DNA from: Citrus sinensis
Taxonomy: Eukaryota > Streptophyta > Magnoliopsida > Sapindales > Rutaceae
NCBI RefSeq assembly: GCF_022201045.2
Contig: NC_068560.1
Location: 24,569,501-24,633,500 of the forward strand
Length of the DNA: 64,000 bases
Reading direction: 5' to 3'
This document shows positions 21,906 through 38,300 of the stretch, in pieces (the first letter of the stretch is position 1; every line of letters begins with the position of its first letter). The position numbers and the translations under genes were made by a program. Below the pieces are notes generated by a model that saw nothing but the letters and a program-made list of their open reading frames with translations, was not told where the DNA came from and did not search any database.

Positions 21906-22070
21906 GGCCCAAAATAAAGAGCAGTTGGCCCAAAAGAAAAGCATGAATCTTAATGAAAACCTGGCCCGGAAAGTCACCAGAAAACCCGGCCCAATATAGG
22001 GCACAAACGGAACCCTAAGTCACATTGCCACTATAAGATCTAGGGTTTTCTCCGTTCTTTTTCTTTCTGA
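21906..22070 (+). promoter_or_regulatory. eS24 promoter: site II and telo-box motifs
   Basis: GGCCCA elements (site II, TCP-binding type) lie at 21906-21911, 21927-21932 and 21988-21993. They are followed by telo-box-like motifs AACCCTA (22011-22017) and TAGGGTTTT (22041-22049), and a pyrimidine-rich stretch near 22055-22075 where transcription probably starts. This combination is a known signature of plant ribosomal protein gene promoters and couples expression to growth. Confidence 0.7.
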
Positions 22071-22156
22071 GCTGCTGTTAACTCGCTTCATTGCCTAGTC
22101 GCGCCTCTCGTGCTATATCTTTGTCGAGGATTCAGCAGACTTTTAACCAACCAACA

Positions 22157-23940
22157 ATGGCGGACAAGGCTGTCACCATTCGAACTAGGAAGTTCATGAC
22201 CAACCGTCTCCTTTCCAGGAAGCAATTCGTAAGCTTCAATTTTCATTTTTCTCTTCTTTTCTCAAGAAACAAACATGGGTTTGTTTGTTTTAGTTGTTTT
22301 GCTATCTGGATGTCTGAGATCTTGAGCTAACTCGTATAAAGTTACTGGCTTTTTTTTCTTTCTTATCGTTCTGTATGTTTGCTAAACAGGAGAGAAAAAG
22401 CTTTAGCTAGGACTTGGGTTTTTTAGTGTAGAAAAATGCAGATCATGATTTAACTTTGTTTAAACGCTGTTAGCTTTTCAGTTGATAATTTTTTTTTTAA
22501 ATTTCGATACGTTTCATTTTTTTGGTGACTAACAAATTTAAAATGCCTGGTTATTGTTGCTGAATGTAGGTTATTGATGTTCTTCATCCTGGCAGGGCCA
22601 ATGTTTCCAAGGTATATCTTGTCTTGCAATTGGTTGTTTCATGTCTTTCTTTGACTTTGCAGGTCTTAATTGTTTGATCTATTGACAATGGTTTGTTAAT
22701 TTGGTTCTTCATTGGTGTGAAGGCTGAGTTGAAGGAGAAGTTGGCAAGGATGTATGATGTGAAGGACCCCAACTCAATCTTTGTTTTTAAGTTCCGAACT
22801 CACTTTGGAGGTGGGAAATCTACCGGCTTTGGTCTGATCTATGATTCAGTTGACAGTGCTAAGAAGTTTGAGCCCAAGTACAGGCTTATCAGGGTAAGTT
22901 TTAAGTGCTCATCGTTCTTATGGGACTGCAGATTGTCACTATGTTTATATGTTCTTGCATTGTTTTATTATTCAATTTTGGTTATTCTGTGAAAATCCTT
23001 TAGATAACTTGTGAGTTTAATTAGAAGCCAATTATTCTTTTTTTTTATAAGAATTATTGGCCAATTATTCCTCAAAAGGGGAAAAAAGGAACATAACAGA
23101 AGCTAATTATTCATATATTATAATAGGTGTAGTTGATTTATACATGCTTCCGTTGGGTAGACATTAAAAACTTAACTACAGATTTCACTCTTGATAGTTT
23201 ATTATTTTTGTTCTCATGATTTGGTTTTCTAATTATAGTCTTTCTGACAACTTGATAGTGGAGTGGAACACGTTGCTAAAATCTTCTTTCTTTGTTTCAT
23301 TTTGATGACATGTCTCTTATTTAACTAATTGAGACTCTTGTATGTGGCCGTCATATAGCATACATTCTCTGATTGAGCTATTTACACACTTCCCTTCTGT
23401 TGTAAAGTTGTCTGATTACCCAATAGAAATCTCATATGATCAATCTTTGAGTGGTTAGGGCCTGGTAGGTTGCCATTCTGTTTGTGCCATCGGACCCATT
23501 TAAGAAACTGCTGTACTTGATTGATCTAAGCAACTGATTTAGTTTAAAAGTCTTCTTTTTTATCTTTTGAATGATGGGGAGACTGTTGTGGATATCTCTT
23601 CTGTTCTATTTGCATGTCCACAAGTTACTTGTTCCTGTGGTGGTTTTACTTGAATTGAGTTTTGTGCATTGATGTTTCTTTAACTAGTTCTTATGATTAT
23701 ATGTTGTCTTGCAATGCAGAATGGACTTGATACCAAGGTAGAGAAGTCAAGGAAGCAGATGAAGGAAAGGAAGAACAGGGCTAAGAAGATCCGTGGTGTA
23801 AAGAAGGTAAGCCAAGTGCTCCCAATGGTTTCATGATAATGGCATTCACATCCGATGTAAATATTTGATGATGGCTTTATTACTTACCTAATTTTAATGT
23901 TTTGCAGACCAAGGCCTCAGATGCTGCCAAGAAGAAGTGA
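22157..23940 (+). CDS. RPS24: 40S ribosomal protein eS24
   Basis: A component of the small cytosolic ribosomal subunit. Five coding exons join cleanly: 22157-22228, 22570-22611, 22723-22893, 23720-23806 and 23908-23940. They give 134 residues, the normal size for the plant protein. All introns are GT-AG and fall between codons. The N-terminus [20 protein letters not shown] and the segment [10 protein letters not shown] are typical of eS24, as are the core [21 protein letters not shown] and the Lys/Arg-rich C-terminus. The start ATG is fixed by family homology. The promoter carries site II and telo-box motifs. GSDA follows in the same orientation 2.9 kb downstream, a neighbour relation also seen, as I recall, in Arabidopsis (At5g28060 and At5g28050). 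Nothing is broken. Confidence 0.97.
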
Positions 23941-26227
23941 GCAATTGGAGATTCTTCTGTAGTCTCGAAGCCAATTTTCTGTGATGGAGTTTCTATAATA
24001 GTCTTTTTTTTTTTTGGTTTAGTTCCTGAAATGAAATCTAGTGTGTTGTGGATTTTGGTGCCATTGGATGTTTAGTTATATTTGCAGATTTTGAGTACTC
24101 CCCGAAAGACATTTTTGAGTATTGAATGGCAATACATTCGACTTTAACCCTGTGTTTAAATGCTTCTGCTGTTTTGAGTATTGGTTGAAAGCTCCTTCTG
24201 CCAAGTGCACCTAAGCATCATAATTGAAAACTATCAAGCTTTGGTTGAAAATGGATTCAATTCAACTTTTATCTAGCGTTTGGGATTCTGTGTTTTTCAC
24301 TTTTTTGTTTTAACTTGCCAAGAGGATGGCTGTTTAGCCAAAAAACCTAGATCTTAAAAATGCTTATCAAGTATTTTTGCCGGACAATATTGAGGTCTCA
24401 CCCGAAGTTCAGAAAAGATCAAGCGTATTATGTAAACTGAACAAGTGAATGGGTAGGCTGCAATTTTATTCTAAAAAGATTGTGGGTTGAGAAATTAGGG
24501 TAAAGATTTGGAAAACTGAGGTGGTGGTGTTTGTAACTCTGCAATGAATTTTTATCGGTTCACAGCGAGTGTATGTTCAACTAAATTTGATTCCTAGTAA
24601 AACAGTAAATTCGGGCTAACATTTTAATCCACCCAACAGGTCAGGGATGGGTTTTGTTTCGGGGTGGGGGTGATTTTGAGCGGTTTAATTCCATGTTAAT
24701 TGGGCCACTAGTCAAAAGAGTAAATTTTGGCAAAACTTCAACCTATCCAAGAGGTTTTACTTCTGAAGGGTGGTAGAAAAAAAAAATTTCCGTGGATTTA
24801 GGGGCCTAAGTTTTGTCGGTTTAAACTTTGAAGGAGTCGCCGTCTCTTTTAGCTGCTCGAATGACGAGTAATAATTTAATGAGTGACGTTTCTCGTATGT
24901 TATTGTAACATTGTTATATGATACTATTCAGTTAAATTTCAGTATCATTCAAAAAGTATCACATCTTTGGGCCATATATTTAATTGTCCGCCACAAGATT
25001 GATGGAGTTGTCTGTTGCATCATTTCTACTTTAATGAAAATGATTTCTTAATCCCAAGCATTCATTGCATCAATTTTGTTCATATGAATCACACCATATC
25101 ACAAGAGAATCATTTTTACTAGCTAGATTTATAAACTCATTGAATATTTTTCCTTCTTTAACATTAACCTCTCAATACCGAGGTTTATTTTCTTAAAATT
25201 ACTTTTAAAAGATCTTATTACTTCAGTTATCCGTTACCTCAATCACAAGCGATTCCATCTCCTTATCTAAAGTAACCAAATCTGAGAGGAGTAACAAAAA
25301 TCTGACAAACCTTTGGTTAACATTATGTAAAAAACCAGATCACAAGCAACTTGCCCAACTACCAAGTTCCGTGGCCCTAAATTTAACAAGCATTGCTAGG
25401 TAACCAACAATGTGAAAAATAGATTTGTTAGGTCATGCTCATAGATCAACCTTACCAACCCACCCTCAAGTATGAAAGCACTTTTAGTTCTCTTAAAACA
25501 AAAAATCAAGATAAATTTTGGGATGATCACAAAAAAAAAAAAAAAAAAAATTTGTTAGGTTACATTATGATACAATTTATATCAACCTTAAAGTTGTGTA
25601 ATCAATAATATAAAAGTAGAATCAATTATATTATATTTGAGTTTCTAGTAATAACTATGGGGTTAATGTCAGTTACATCATACTATAACTTAATATGATA
25701 AAAAAAATGTATTTATTTTAACTAGATTAATTACCCAGATCACTTGATGATACAATATTGTTCCATCATATTTTTTTTCACTAAATTAATCTTTTATTAT
25801 TTTGTCAACTTTAACCTACATTAAATTATTTAATTCTCTTGTATGTATGCGTGAGATTCTCAATAATATTTGGAGGCAGATTTAGATCCTGTTTGCAATT
25901 GAGGTTTTCTAACTTTTAAGTTACAATTGCCGTGGAAAAAAAAACTATAACTATAAAACAAAAGTTAATAATATGTAGTAAATATAAATTTTAAATAATA
26001 ATTTTGATAAAATTATTAAACAAATAATAGATTTTCTATTATATAAGTGAAAAATCATATCAACATATCTTCCAAATTACAACAGTTAGTGTTTACCAAA
26101 TACTTTATTATTGTAACTTAAAAAATACAGCTATCCAACCTCAATCCCAAATGTACCCTTAATTTGTTCAAACCCCAAATACTTTAATTGCACTATATCA
26201 TAAATATCCAGACAAGATCTCAACAAA
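23941..26227. other. eS24 3' UTR and intergenic region
   Basis: The first 200-300 bases are the presumed eS24 3' UTR. The rest is AT-rich with an A-run near 25531-25550, and I see no gene. The stretch ends at a MITE. Confidence 0.6.
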
Positions 26228-26428
26228 GAGTGATGATACAGCCATAAACTCTTGTACAAATTTATTTTATACAAACTGATTTGGTATTAATTCATTGGTT
26301 GAATGAAAATATAAAATAATAAAAATAAATCATGTGGGGCAAGAGATATTTAATTCAACAAATTTTATTATACCACATCAGTTTGTACAAAATAAATTAT
26401 ATAAGAATTTATGATTATATTATTACTC
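26228..26428. mobile_element. Mutator-type MITE with long inverted ends
   Basis: Terminal inverted repeats of about 55-60 bp begin GAGTGATGATACAGCCATAA on the left and GAGTAATAATATAATCATAA on the right (reverse complement). The flanking 9-mers CTCAACAAA (26219-26227) and CTCAATAAA (26429-26437) match at 8 of 9 positions. A 9-bp duplication with long ends fits the Mutator superfamily. There is no coding capacity. It lies about 390 bp before the GSDA start codon. Confidence 0.75.
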
Positions 26429-26819
26429 CTCAATAAATTTTTAGTTATAATTAATATTGTTTAATAATAATAATAACAATCGCAAATTTTACAAGAGTTT
26501 ATATTTTTCATGTTGTCAAATTGACATGTCAATTCATTGAAAAAGGAGAAAGAAAACAAAACAAAAGAGTGAATCGGTAGAGGAAGATTCCTTCTTGTCC
26601 TTTTCTAAAAATTTGCGTGGGCAGTTGAAAACTTCCATTTTCGATTTTTGTTTTTCACATAACGTTTTATTAGCATTTATAGAACTTTGACTCGTGGCTC
26701 TGCTTTTCCGAGTTTCTTCTTCTCCCTACACGCTTTTCTTCTTTCTTTCGCAGCCATTTCTTGACTAAGCATTTCCTTGTTTGCTCTCATTTCTCTCCCA
26801 TTCATCTCAAATTCCCACC

Positions 26820-28692
<1,873 letters not shown>

Positions 28693-29376
28693 TTTCCTTC
28701 ACTTAAAACTGTGTGATTAAAAGACAAGACAGTGGATGCAGTATGTAGAAACTTCTTAATCTCTCTGTACATTGGTCACATTCTGAATTTGATCATCTGA
28801 CAGAATTTTCATGGTAATGAATTTCGTAGGACCGCAACAAATGCAAACAAATGCAAACGATACTGCATTTACAGAATTTTCATAATGCAAACACTAAAAG
28901 GAAAATCAAGTGCAAACCATGTTTCGTAGGACCGCAACACTGATTGATTTATCATATTATTCAATTACTGTATGTATGTACTTCACAAAAATGTATTTTA
29001 AAAAATCAACAAGACACGAGGTCCATCTCGGAGGGTTAAAAAAAAAAAATTTGCATATTGTTCCTTGCCCACTGTTTTCTGTAGGGAACTAAAAGGAAAA
29101 TAACAAACAAAATAAATAAAACAAAAAAAACTTTAATATTTATTACTGTCACTGATCTTACAAATATATGCTTGGCTAGGCCGGCTAGGCCAGCTACGCT
29201 AGTAGAACCTCTCGTCACAAAAACCTGCTGATCTTGCTTCTCGGAATATATAGGATAGTGCTGATCCCAGGTACAGGAACAATTAAAAAAATGGACTTTC
29301 CTCCTGTATGAGTCAATTTCGGCCTCTGCAGATGCGATCAAAACTTTGTCCACTAAACAAGTAAAGCATAAAATGA
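28693..29376. other. Convergent 3' region between GSDA and SEC24
   Basis: Both 3' UTRs should lie here. An internal duplication is visible: ACAGAATTTTCAT and TTTCGTAGGACCGCAACA each occur twice, between about 28799 and 28940. The remainder is AT-rich without a gene. Confidence 0.6.
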
Positions 29377-32300
29377 TCAAGACATCTTAAGTTGAATTTG
29401 TCGATGGATGTTTATTAGGAACTCGACATAAGATTGCCCGCCAGTAGGAATCTTGTCTTCAACCAAATATGAGAAGAACACCATCCCTGCAATTTAAATG
29501 AAATAAATGTAAATGGATGTCAGAATAACTTTGCATGATCAATGAGGAACAATTAAAGCAATGCTTTTGTTCAACAAATTTATTGTCACCATCTTACAGA
29601 CTATAGTTGAACTTTGAGGTTACAGGAAGGAATCAATTATGTACAACTAAATTAAGTTGCATATAAGCCTGTGGTACTGCAATTCTTTCTAATTATTTTT
29701 ATTGTAATCAATTGCTTTACAAGTTAAAGAGTACAGAAGCGTAGGCATGAAGGGACATCTACTGAGCCTGATCTATTATGTAATGAGAGTCCAATCAAAG
29801 TGGACATTCAATCATATCTTGTTGACCATTCCAAATTTTTGGGATTGCCACTGGACTATGCAAGTCATATGATAAAGATTTAATTTCCAAAAAGAGAGAA
29901 ATTTAAGAAAAAAAGAGGAAGAAGAGAGAAGAAAGACATGCAAGTAGATCTGAGTAGATCTGGTGGCCATGAAAATACAAGGTCCTGGTAATTATGTAAC
30001 AGGGATAACATGGCATTATTGTAAACACGTAGTAGTAGCCTTGCAAGATAGATAATTCCCTAATTAGGACAAAAGAGTATTCTAATGCACTGACCTGAAG
30101 GATCTCCTTTCTTGCACAGCTTTAACCTGTGAGAAGATGAAACAGAGTTACCAAGTACTGACTAATTGAGAAATCACTAGAAAATCTAATATAGAGTACA
30201 AACAAACTGTACTTATATGTTCAAGAACCCCTAAAAAAAATTAATAATAATAAACAATAAATAAAGAAAAAAACTCGTTCTACCGTAGATAGGAACATCT
30301 TTGGCGTCTTATCTCATTTACTACGTCATTCAATTTCTTTGATAGTGGATTGTCATATTGCTGTAGCACAAACTGCATAAACAAATTATACTTATTAGTC
30401 ACAAAATGACAAGTTGCATTACCAAAGAGGTAAGAGGTAACAGAAAATGATTGATGGAAGGTGGAAGAGGAAAAGAAGAAAGCTAGCCCAGCAAGTCTAT
30501 CATCCAGATAAAGATTGGCCAGAAAAAGTCGTTTTATTACAGAGTTTATCCAACAATCACACAAAATCAAGTATCGGGGATGCTATAACACACAATTATC
30601 AAGATTAAGGATGGACTAAATCTGAGCACCAGCAACTACTGGCATCAATATCTACCACATGAGCCTGCAAATGAAAAGTTCACGGCCTCAAATAAATCTG
30701 GTCAAGTTTTGCTACCGTACAATGTCCAACTTTTACCTATAAAATGTTAACTTAGCCAAATAAGAAAAGCTAGAAACTTTTCAAACTAAATAATATGTAA
30801 TCATTCAGTCTTAAATTTATGCTGTAGTCTCCTAATAGTCCTCTATTGGGACAGTACTAAACGGAATATTTCCAAGTTCTGGTGCTCAGACTTTGGAGTT
30901 GGTGAGAATACAACCTACTCTAAAATGACAACAATAATACCTGTGAAATGTAAAATATTTCCCGGGCATTATTATCATCAAACTACCTGAGTTGGAACTT
31001 CATCAACCGAGGATATGCCGAACAGTTGATGCAAGATACTTGAATCCACAGAGCTCCCAATATATATTAAAGCATCCTCCCCATTCTCAAGAAGATAGAT
31101 TCCCTCATCACTCACGTGTTCACTAGAAAGAGGAAGGAATGGAGGAATAATAGACCCATCTTCTCCCTGCCAATTACAGAAAGTTAACAAAGGTTTCATG
31201 AACATATTTAGAAGACCATAAAGCATAAAAAGAAGCTTCAGAGACGAATACCTTGTCAAGGTCATGGATAGCCACCATCCTTGGGTACACAAATGGAACC
31301 GCAAAAGGAATAGAAACAGAAGAAACATAAGTTATCCAAAAAGATCGATCATCTATTCTGCCATCAGTTCGCAATCCTGTACTTTTAATTAATGCTGAAG
31401 ATCCACAAAAGAAAGTATTATGTCAACCCACGTTATCCTTTAACAAATGCTCTTAACAAAAAATACTGAACTAAACTACTTCCCACAAATTGTAACTCCC
31501 CCATATTGAGATTATGTTTGAGAATAATGAGATTAATTAGGACAAGAAATACCCTAGCAACCAAAAACGTGAAGACCTCAAACTACTGAAAGACAGTAAA
31601 AACTTAGGAAACAGTAATCAGTAATCTTCAAATAATTTCAGTAAACTCAGTTTACATACTAAAGCATGTAAGGCATCTCTAACCAGCACAATGTTACATA
31701 TGTCATCTCAACCAATTTTGTAGATGCCAAACCTACTAAAAATTAAACATATGTAGATACTTTCAATCCTCCTAACACATTCCTAAACAATCCTGCAACA
31801 TTAATGATAATGAATGACAATAGTGAGGAAAAAATAATGCAGGAATGGATGTTCAGTTACCATGTCAATAGCTCACGTACAAGTATCAGAAAACAAACAG
31901 AATATATAAAAGATGTTAGCTTTACGCAAGTGCCAAGCACCATAATATATTCAAACAGCTAAGCACAAAACGAATGAACATTATAGTATTTACCAAGGGT
32001 GTACAAAGGCAAAAGCTTCAGAGCCTCTGGAAGAATAAGCTGCCCAGATGATGATACTGTCGCACAAAATTTACGATATGAAACCAGAGCATTTACGCAA
32101 AGGTTCATCATTTGTTCCCGGACATTTGCTAGTGGGGTTGAAGGAATTTCACTTGCCGCTACAAACAGAGTACAATGAAGAAGGAAAAGGATAAGCATTG
32201 TGAAACTTTATCATATTGAATAACTAGAAAAGCTCTACATCTTTTAGGAGATAAATATTCACATAGCTAGGCAGAAGCTCATGCACAAGCAAAAAAAGCA

Positions 32301-35300
32301 TGTGATGATGCCATCAAATATTGATAAAAGAAAATAAGAAATATTAGAACAATCACACTTATATCGTAGATGTTGAAAACTAAGAAAAATGATTATGCTG
32401 CTAATGAGATTAGGAAAATTGTATAGAAAGTAGAAATAAGACGGCAAAGATAAATACACAAATAGATATACCTTGCTTCATAAAACATGTAAATTGAGTA
32501 TCCAAGTCAGCTGAACGGTACAGATTACTTAAATTACTGGTGCATGGCAAAGATAAAGTTGTAACTCGAATTCGTCTTTGGCCATAAACAGTGGTATAAA
32601 GAAGGGCGCACTGACAAATGAAAATAACATAATCATCCAATTAGAAACGCTGATTACAAGATGCTAACAGACCTTACAAAAAGCTTCATATGCTAATAAG
32701 CAATGTAAGGATTAGAAACCAGTGTTAGCTTGTGAAAATTTAAGCCTTAACATTCTGACTTAGAGGGGAGAAAAAGTTAATACCTGAAAAGCACATTCTG
32801 AGCCATCCTGCAATTTATCATCATGCTTTAAGGTTACCATTATAGCTTTGTTACAGTCAATCTGCAAAGTAAAAAGGACAACTTATTGGTTAAAAACTCG
32901 AACATTAAAATAGCTAGCAAAATATGCTGTGTCACTATAACATATGAGTAACTGTAGTTGGAGAATTGAAATCAGGAAAAAGAATGAAAAAGGCAAGGTG
33001 AAGTGTCATTAATACAGTGCATCGGCTGCACTGAGACTGTCACAAAAAGAAGAGATCCCAAATATCATCTTAACACCCACTAAATCAGATTAAGGATATC
33101 TCTAAAAATAATAGCAATAACAATAACAATAACAATAGTGATACATCATGTCACTAACATACTTTCAAATTCTAACTAAATCAGTTTGCAGGATGGCCCA
33201 AATTAGGGTTGCATGATCTATGAAAAGCCAATGCTTAGTGACACTAAGCATTCATGGAGAAAAGGGATTGACTTTATCACCACAAAACATAATGAAAGTC
33301 AACAGTTTGACAGAATATACAAACCGCAGGTAGGTCAATGTCTGTTGGAATCCGTTTGCAGAAGTTCCCATGGTATTCTTGGACTTGGATACCCTATAAA
33401 AGAATATAAGAAAATTAATCTACAACAAAAGGCATTCTGAAAATGACAATTTTCATGTTCATGATTGTAATGAAAGGGGGGGGGGGGAGGAAATTAAAAA
33501 AAAGAAAAAAAGAAGAAAAGTTCAGATCAATACCTGGCTGCATCTGACGCGCATTACTGCCTCAAATCCTTGGGGCCTTGTGATGTTCCATCTAAGGTCA
33601 TTGTACAATTTTGCAGGATCAGAAAGCGCTGAAAATGGGTAGTAATAATAAACCTGGAAAAAGAATGAAACATGTTATATGAAAAATAACCCAAAAGCAC
33701 AAGAAATTTTTTTTTTTAGAGGGGAGAGGGGGAAAAAGGCAGAAAAAAACAAACATATTTAAATGCTTCATTTTTCCTTTTTCTTTTAACCCTTTTTCCA
33801 CTCACATGTCTACTTATTCTACAACCTATGAGAGCACGCTTATTTTAGCACAAGTAAGATACGAAATAAGTAAACAACCCAGTACTTTCCATGTTCCTTT
33901 CATTAGCATACTAATGTGGCAAAGACTAGCAGCATCAGCTCATACAGTGATTAGAACTTAAAAGCCAATTATTTTAGGACACAGCACTGAGAACATAGGA
34001 CAAATAATTCAAGTCAATTTCTCAGAAAAGACACCAGGGCTAGAAGAGCCATTACCTGTCCTCCAGTAGTTTTCGGGATAACAGAGATGGAAGCAATGTC
34101 TACATAAGTCTGGGTAGTGATAAAAACATCAACACAGACCTGGAACATGTTGAAACCAAAAAAAAAAAAAAACACATAAATTATGCTCAGTTCAAATATC
34201 AGATAATACCTACGTCAAAATTTTTGTAAGTCTAAGATCACAATTAAGAAATAAAAAATGACTCAGGACTTCACCTGATACTCTGCAAATTCAATTGCCA
34301 TTGCCTTCAAAGTTTTATCAGCTGGTTGAAGTAACTTATGCGTCTCCTGAAATCCAACAAATGAAATGTTACTTCAACCTGCAATCATATGATTAAAATC
34401 TGCTGTTGCATATAAACCGGAAGACAATTTATGCTGTTGATACAGAATAATCAACGAGAAAACAAAATTAACTGCTTAACCAAAAAAGTTACATAAACAG
34501 AAATGAAAACCTTAATAGATCTAGGAATTAGGGGAAAATCAGAGAAAAGATCTCTCAAGTAATTTACGTATAGCAATTTTTTCATTGGTTCCTTCTCATT
34601 TTCTTCCAATTCACAATTCACATCATGACACAATAAACTTCTTAACTTCTTTGAAACAAAAACTAGAAGCCAGGCAGCCAGCACATAACCGTAAAAGATG
34701 CACAAGTTAAACCTTAAAATGATTTAAAAAAACAAAAAGAAATAAAAAAGAAAGTAGGTAGCAAAGTAGTTCTAGCCAATTTTGAAAAACAGTATTGGTT
34801 TTTGATCATGACTTCTGAGGTCATCTGTATTTGGCATATCTTCAAGCATCTCTGCAAGCAGAATCATAGAAAAGCTCTGGTAGGGCCTCAATAAATCAAT
34901 TTCTTGTGCCCCTTTTTTTTGGATAAGAAACTCAAAGATGTATTAATGAAGAAGATTTAAAACAGATAGTGGACCAGCTGTCCACTAAGAAAACAGAAAC
35001 TAGGACTATTTGTGCTATACAAAAGTATACCCAATCACCTCCATACAAGGCTAGAACCAGATATAACTCCCTATCTCAAAACCCCATCCCAGTTAAAATG
35101 TATGTAGAAAAAGGAAGAAGATGTGAAACAGATAATGGAACAACTGTCCACTACGAAAGCAAAAACTAGGACTATTTGCTAGAATCAGATATAACTCTCT
35201 TATCTCAAAACCCCATCCCAGTAAAATTTACGTAGAAAAAGGATGAATCTTGAAACTGCTTAGAAACTAAAGCCCAAAGTGAAGCAAAAAGATGGATTGT

Positions 35301-38300
35301 ATCCCACAGTTCTTCATTCTGCACTTTTCCACTCCAAAATATGAACATTTTTCTCCTCAATTTCTTGTGCAATTAACATCCTCCTAATGGTCGGACAACA
35401 CATACTTTGGTGATCTTTGGAGGAAAGAAAGGACATAACAGTTTCTGGTAATCACATCAAGTCAATGACAACTATACAATGCTCTATGCTTAGGAGAACT
35501 TAGTGGAATGCGCACAATTGAGTATTGACTTACGGTCACCCATTCTCATCTAAATAATAACAATATTACATGCACAAGGAGATATCATATGCTGTACTAT
35601 AACTCAAGAACACACGGATGGCAGGAGAATATAACAAATAAATTCATACCTTTTCTCCTGATGAGATATTGCTTCTTCCTTCAGCCTCTCTAGCAGAAAG
35701 GGCTCCAATACCAACTGAAGGCAAGACTGTTAAAATACAGAGCATTATTAGAAATTACAAACCATTCCAAGCCACAGGATTTCAGTAAAAGATCCCAAAA
35801 GAAAGTGAATAAGCTGCCCATAACAACTCCTCCATATAACTGAACCATGTTGCAACAATCATGCATTTGAATGGAACAACATCAGGAAACTTGGGAAAAA
35901 AACATATGGGCTTGCCTGATTGAAAGACCAGAAGTTTCCCTCCAGTACTCTTCAGAGCCAAGAAAGCTGCCTGAAATAGGAAGAAAAAGCCTCAAAGTAT
36001 CTGAGATTTGTAGAATTTATGTATATGCATGTTGCATAGAATATTCAAGGTTCTGATTTATCTGACATATATGACCATGCCAGAGAGCCACATACGTGAA
36101 AGGGCATATATATTGATACATGAAGATCAAGTCTTAAAAAGATTAAACAAAAAACTCGACAAAAGCAAAATATTTTATGTAACATATTTTTTCTTTTCCT
36201 GCATAGTGATCCAAAATCATTTTTCCACTCTTGGAGACCCAGCAATAACATAAAGACACAGTAATAATTCTAAAATGCGATCTCTAAAATTAATTATCTA
36301 AAAGTTTTTTCTGATGTAGCCTGTTTTCAGGTGACATCTAAACAATGATCTACCTGTTTGAGATTGCACACACAAACACACTCAGACACTCTTATGGGAA
36401 AAGAATAAGAAAGAAAAAAGGGAAGAAATTGGGATACCTTGACTGCTGCACCGAAGGCTGACTCGGCAGTTCTGTTGTTCTGAAACATGCTAGGAATGCT
36501 TTCCAGCAATAGCTCTAAATGTTGACGGCACTATATCCATACAAGAACAAACCAATATTAGTGGAAGTTAGTTGAAAATTTCTCAAACAACAAACATATA
36601 ACAAATTATAATTTTATTAAATTAGACTTAAAAACTTCTAAAGATACAACCAAACAGAATGAAATGACCCAAAAATCTAGAAATCTCACCTCAGAAACTG
36701 GAACAATAATATCAGATTGTAAAGGAGTATAAACATCTTCTACATCAGGGACAATGAGCATCAATGGCTGCAAAAATATATCAAAATCAAAATGAGCCAG
36801 AAACAAATTTTACATGGCACAACCAAATACTAAACAAACAAAAGTTTAATAGATAGGTATCAGGACCGATCAACAAGTTGAGGTTGTCGGAGCTAGTTGG
36901 TTCAATAGGTAAAACCTTTTCGGGGGTGATACAGGAGCTTTAGGGTTCAAACCCCGCTCACATGAGTTAGTTTCCAGTCATAGAAGAGTGAAAAAGTTGA
37001 GTTTTATATAGGTATTACCAAATAGCATATTGAATATCCAAATGAAGATTTCAACATTTGTTTTATGTGGAGTCATCTTATATAATAACAACAAATGATA
37101 GAGTTCACACTTGTGCACCAAAGCGGACTGGAAAATAGTGTAAAGCAAACATAAAAGGTGTATTACTATACATCCAGGTAATTCAAACATCAAACTGCTT
37201 AATCTAGAGGAATAAAAATAATATTTCATTGTATTTCATTTCTGAAAGAAAAACATCAAATTAAAAGTTTTAAAGAGAAATAGCGCAAAATGGGTCAGAC
37301 CTGCTGTAGCGCACGTTTCAAATTGTAGAAATGGATTGTGGAGTCAAATGTTGCAATTCCCACCATTGTTCGAGGACCTTCCTGCAGCAGCAGAAACATC
37401 AAATACCAGTTGTTAAATTGCCCTTAAGTTTTTCATATTTACGAGTCAACAGCCCTCGGAAAAAGCTAATAAGGATAGATTCTCTTCTTAAGTAAAAGAA
37501 TTCAATTACAAGCAGAAGAGAATGACTGATTAGTGAACAAAAATAACTGCAAACTTTATTCACATTTCGAGTACATAAACAAACGAAAGTCAAATAAGAC
37601 ATGCTATGAGAAAAACAACACGATACTATTAGTTATTACCAGCTAGTGATTAATTTCCATCGTCAGCTTAATATCGCATGTAGTCTGGCAAAACGGCCAA
37701 GGCCATATCTCAACTAATGTTTCTGCATGGAAGTTTTCTAAAAGGGACAAATGTGGCCTCAAGTCACTGCCAAGTTAAGATTCTATCTTAGCTATGATTT
37801 GACACAGTTCTAGAAAAGAATTAGGGCTCCACGGCTCCAATTAGGTTCACACCATCCAAGAAAGAAGAGCAAGAGATAAGTTCAAATCCATATTGAGTTT
37901 TCTTCCTCCATTTAGATAATCAGATATGAATTCCAATGTACAAAACTAATGTAGAGAGCAATTGTATGATTATGAATTCCAATGTGCTTTTTGAAACAGA
38001 CTTATTGAAATGGTCAAATGCAATGGAAATAGACAAAAACTTACAGGCAGATCTGAAATAACTTGACTGATTGCACTGCAAGCTGCGGCAGTCGCACCAG
38101 TCTGTAAGGCATTCATGGATACATCAATAAGGAAGAAAAACACAGCTGGCATGGGATCACGAACCTGGTACAACATAAAAAGAAGAGGGGAAAAAAATGA
38201 GATTTCTAGTGGCCTAGAGAAGAGAATACTGTCATAAATTACTTTGATCATGCAATAATTAGAGAAGTCTCATACAGAACCACACATGGCACCTACAATT

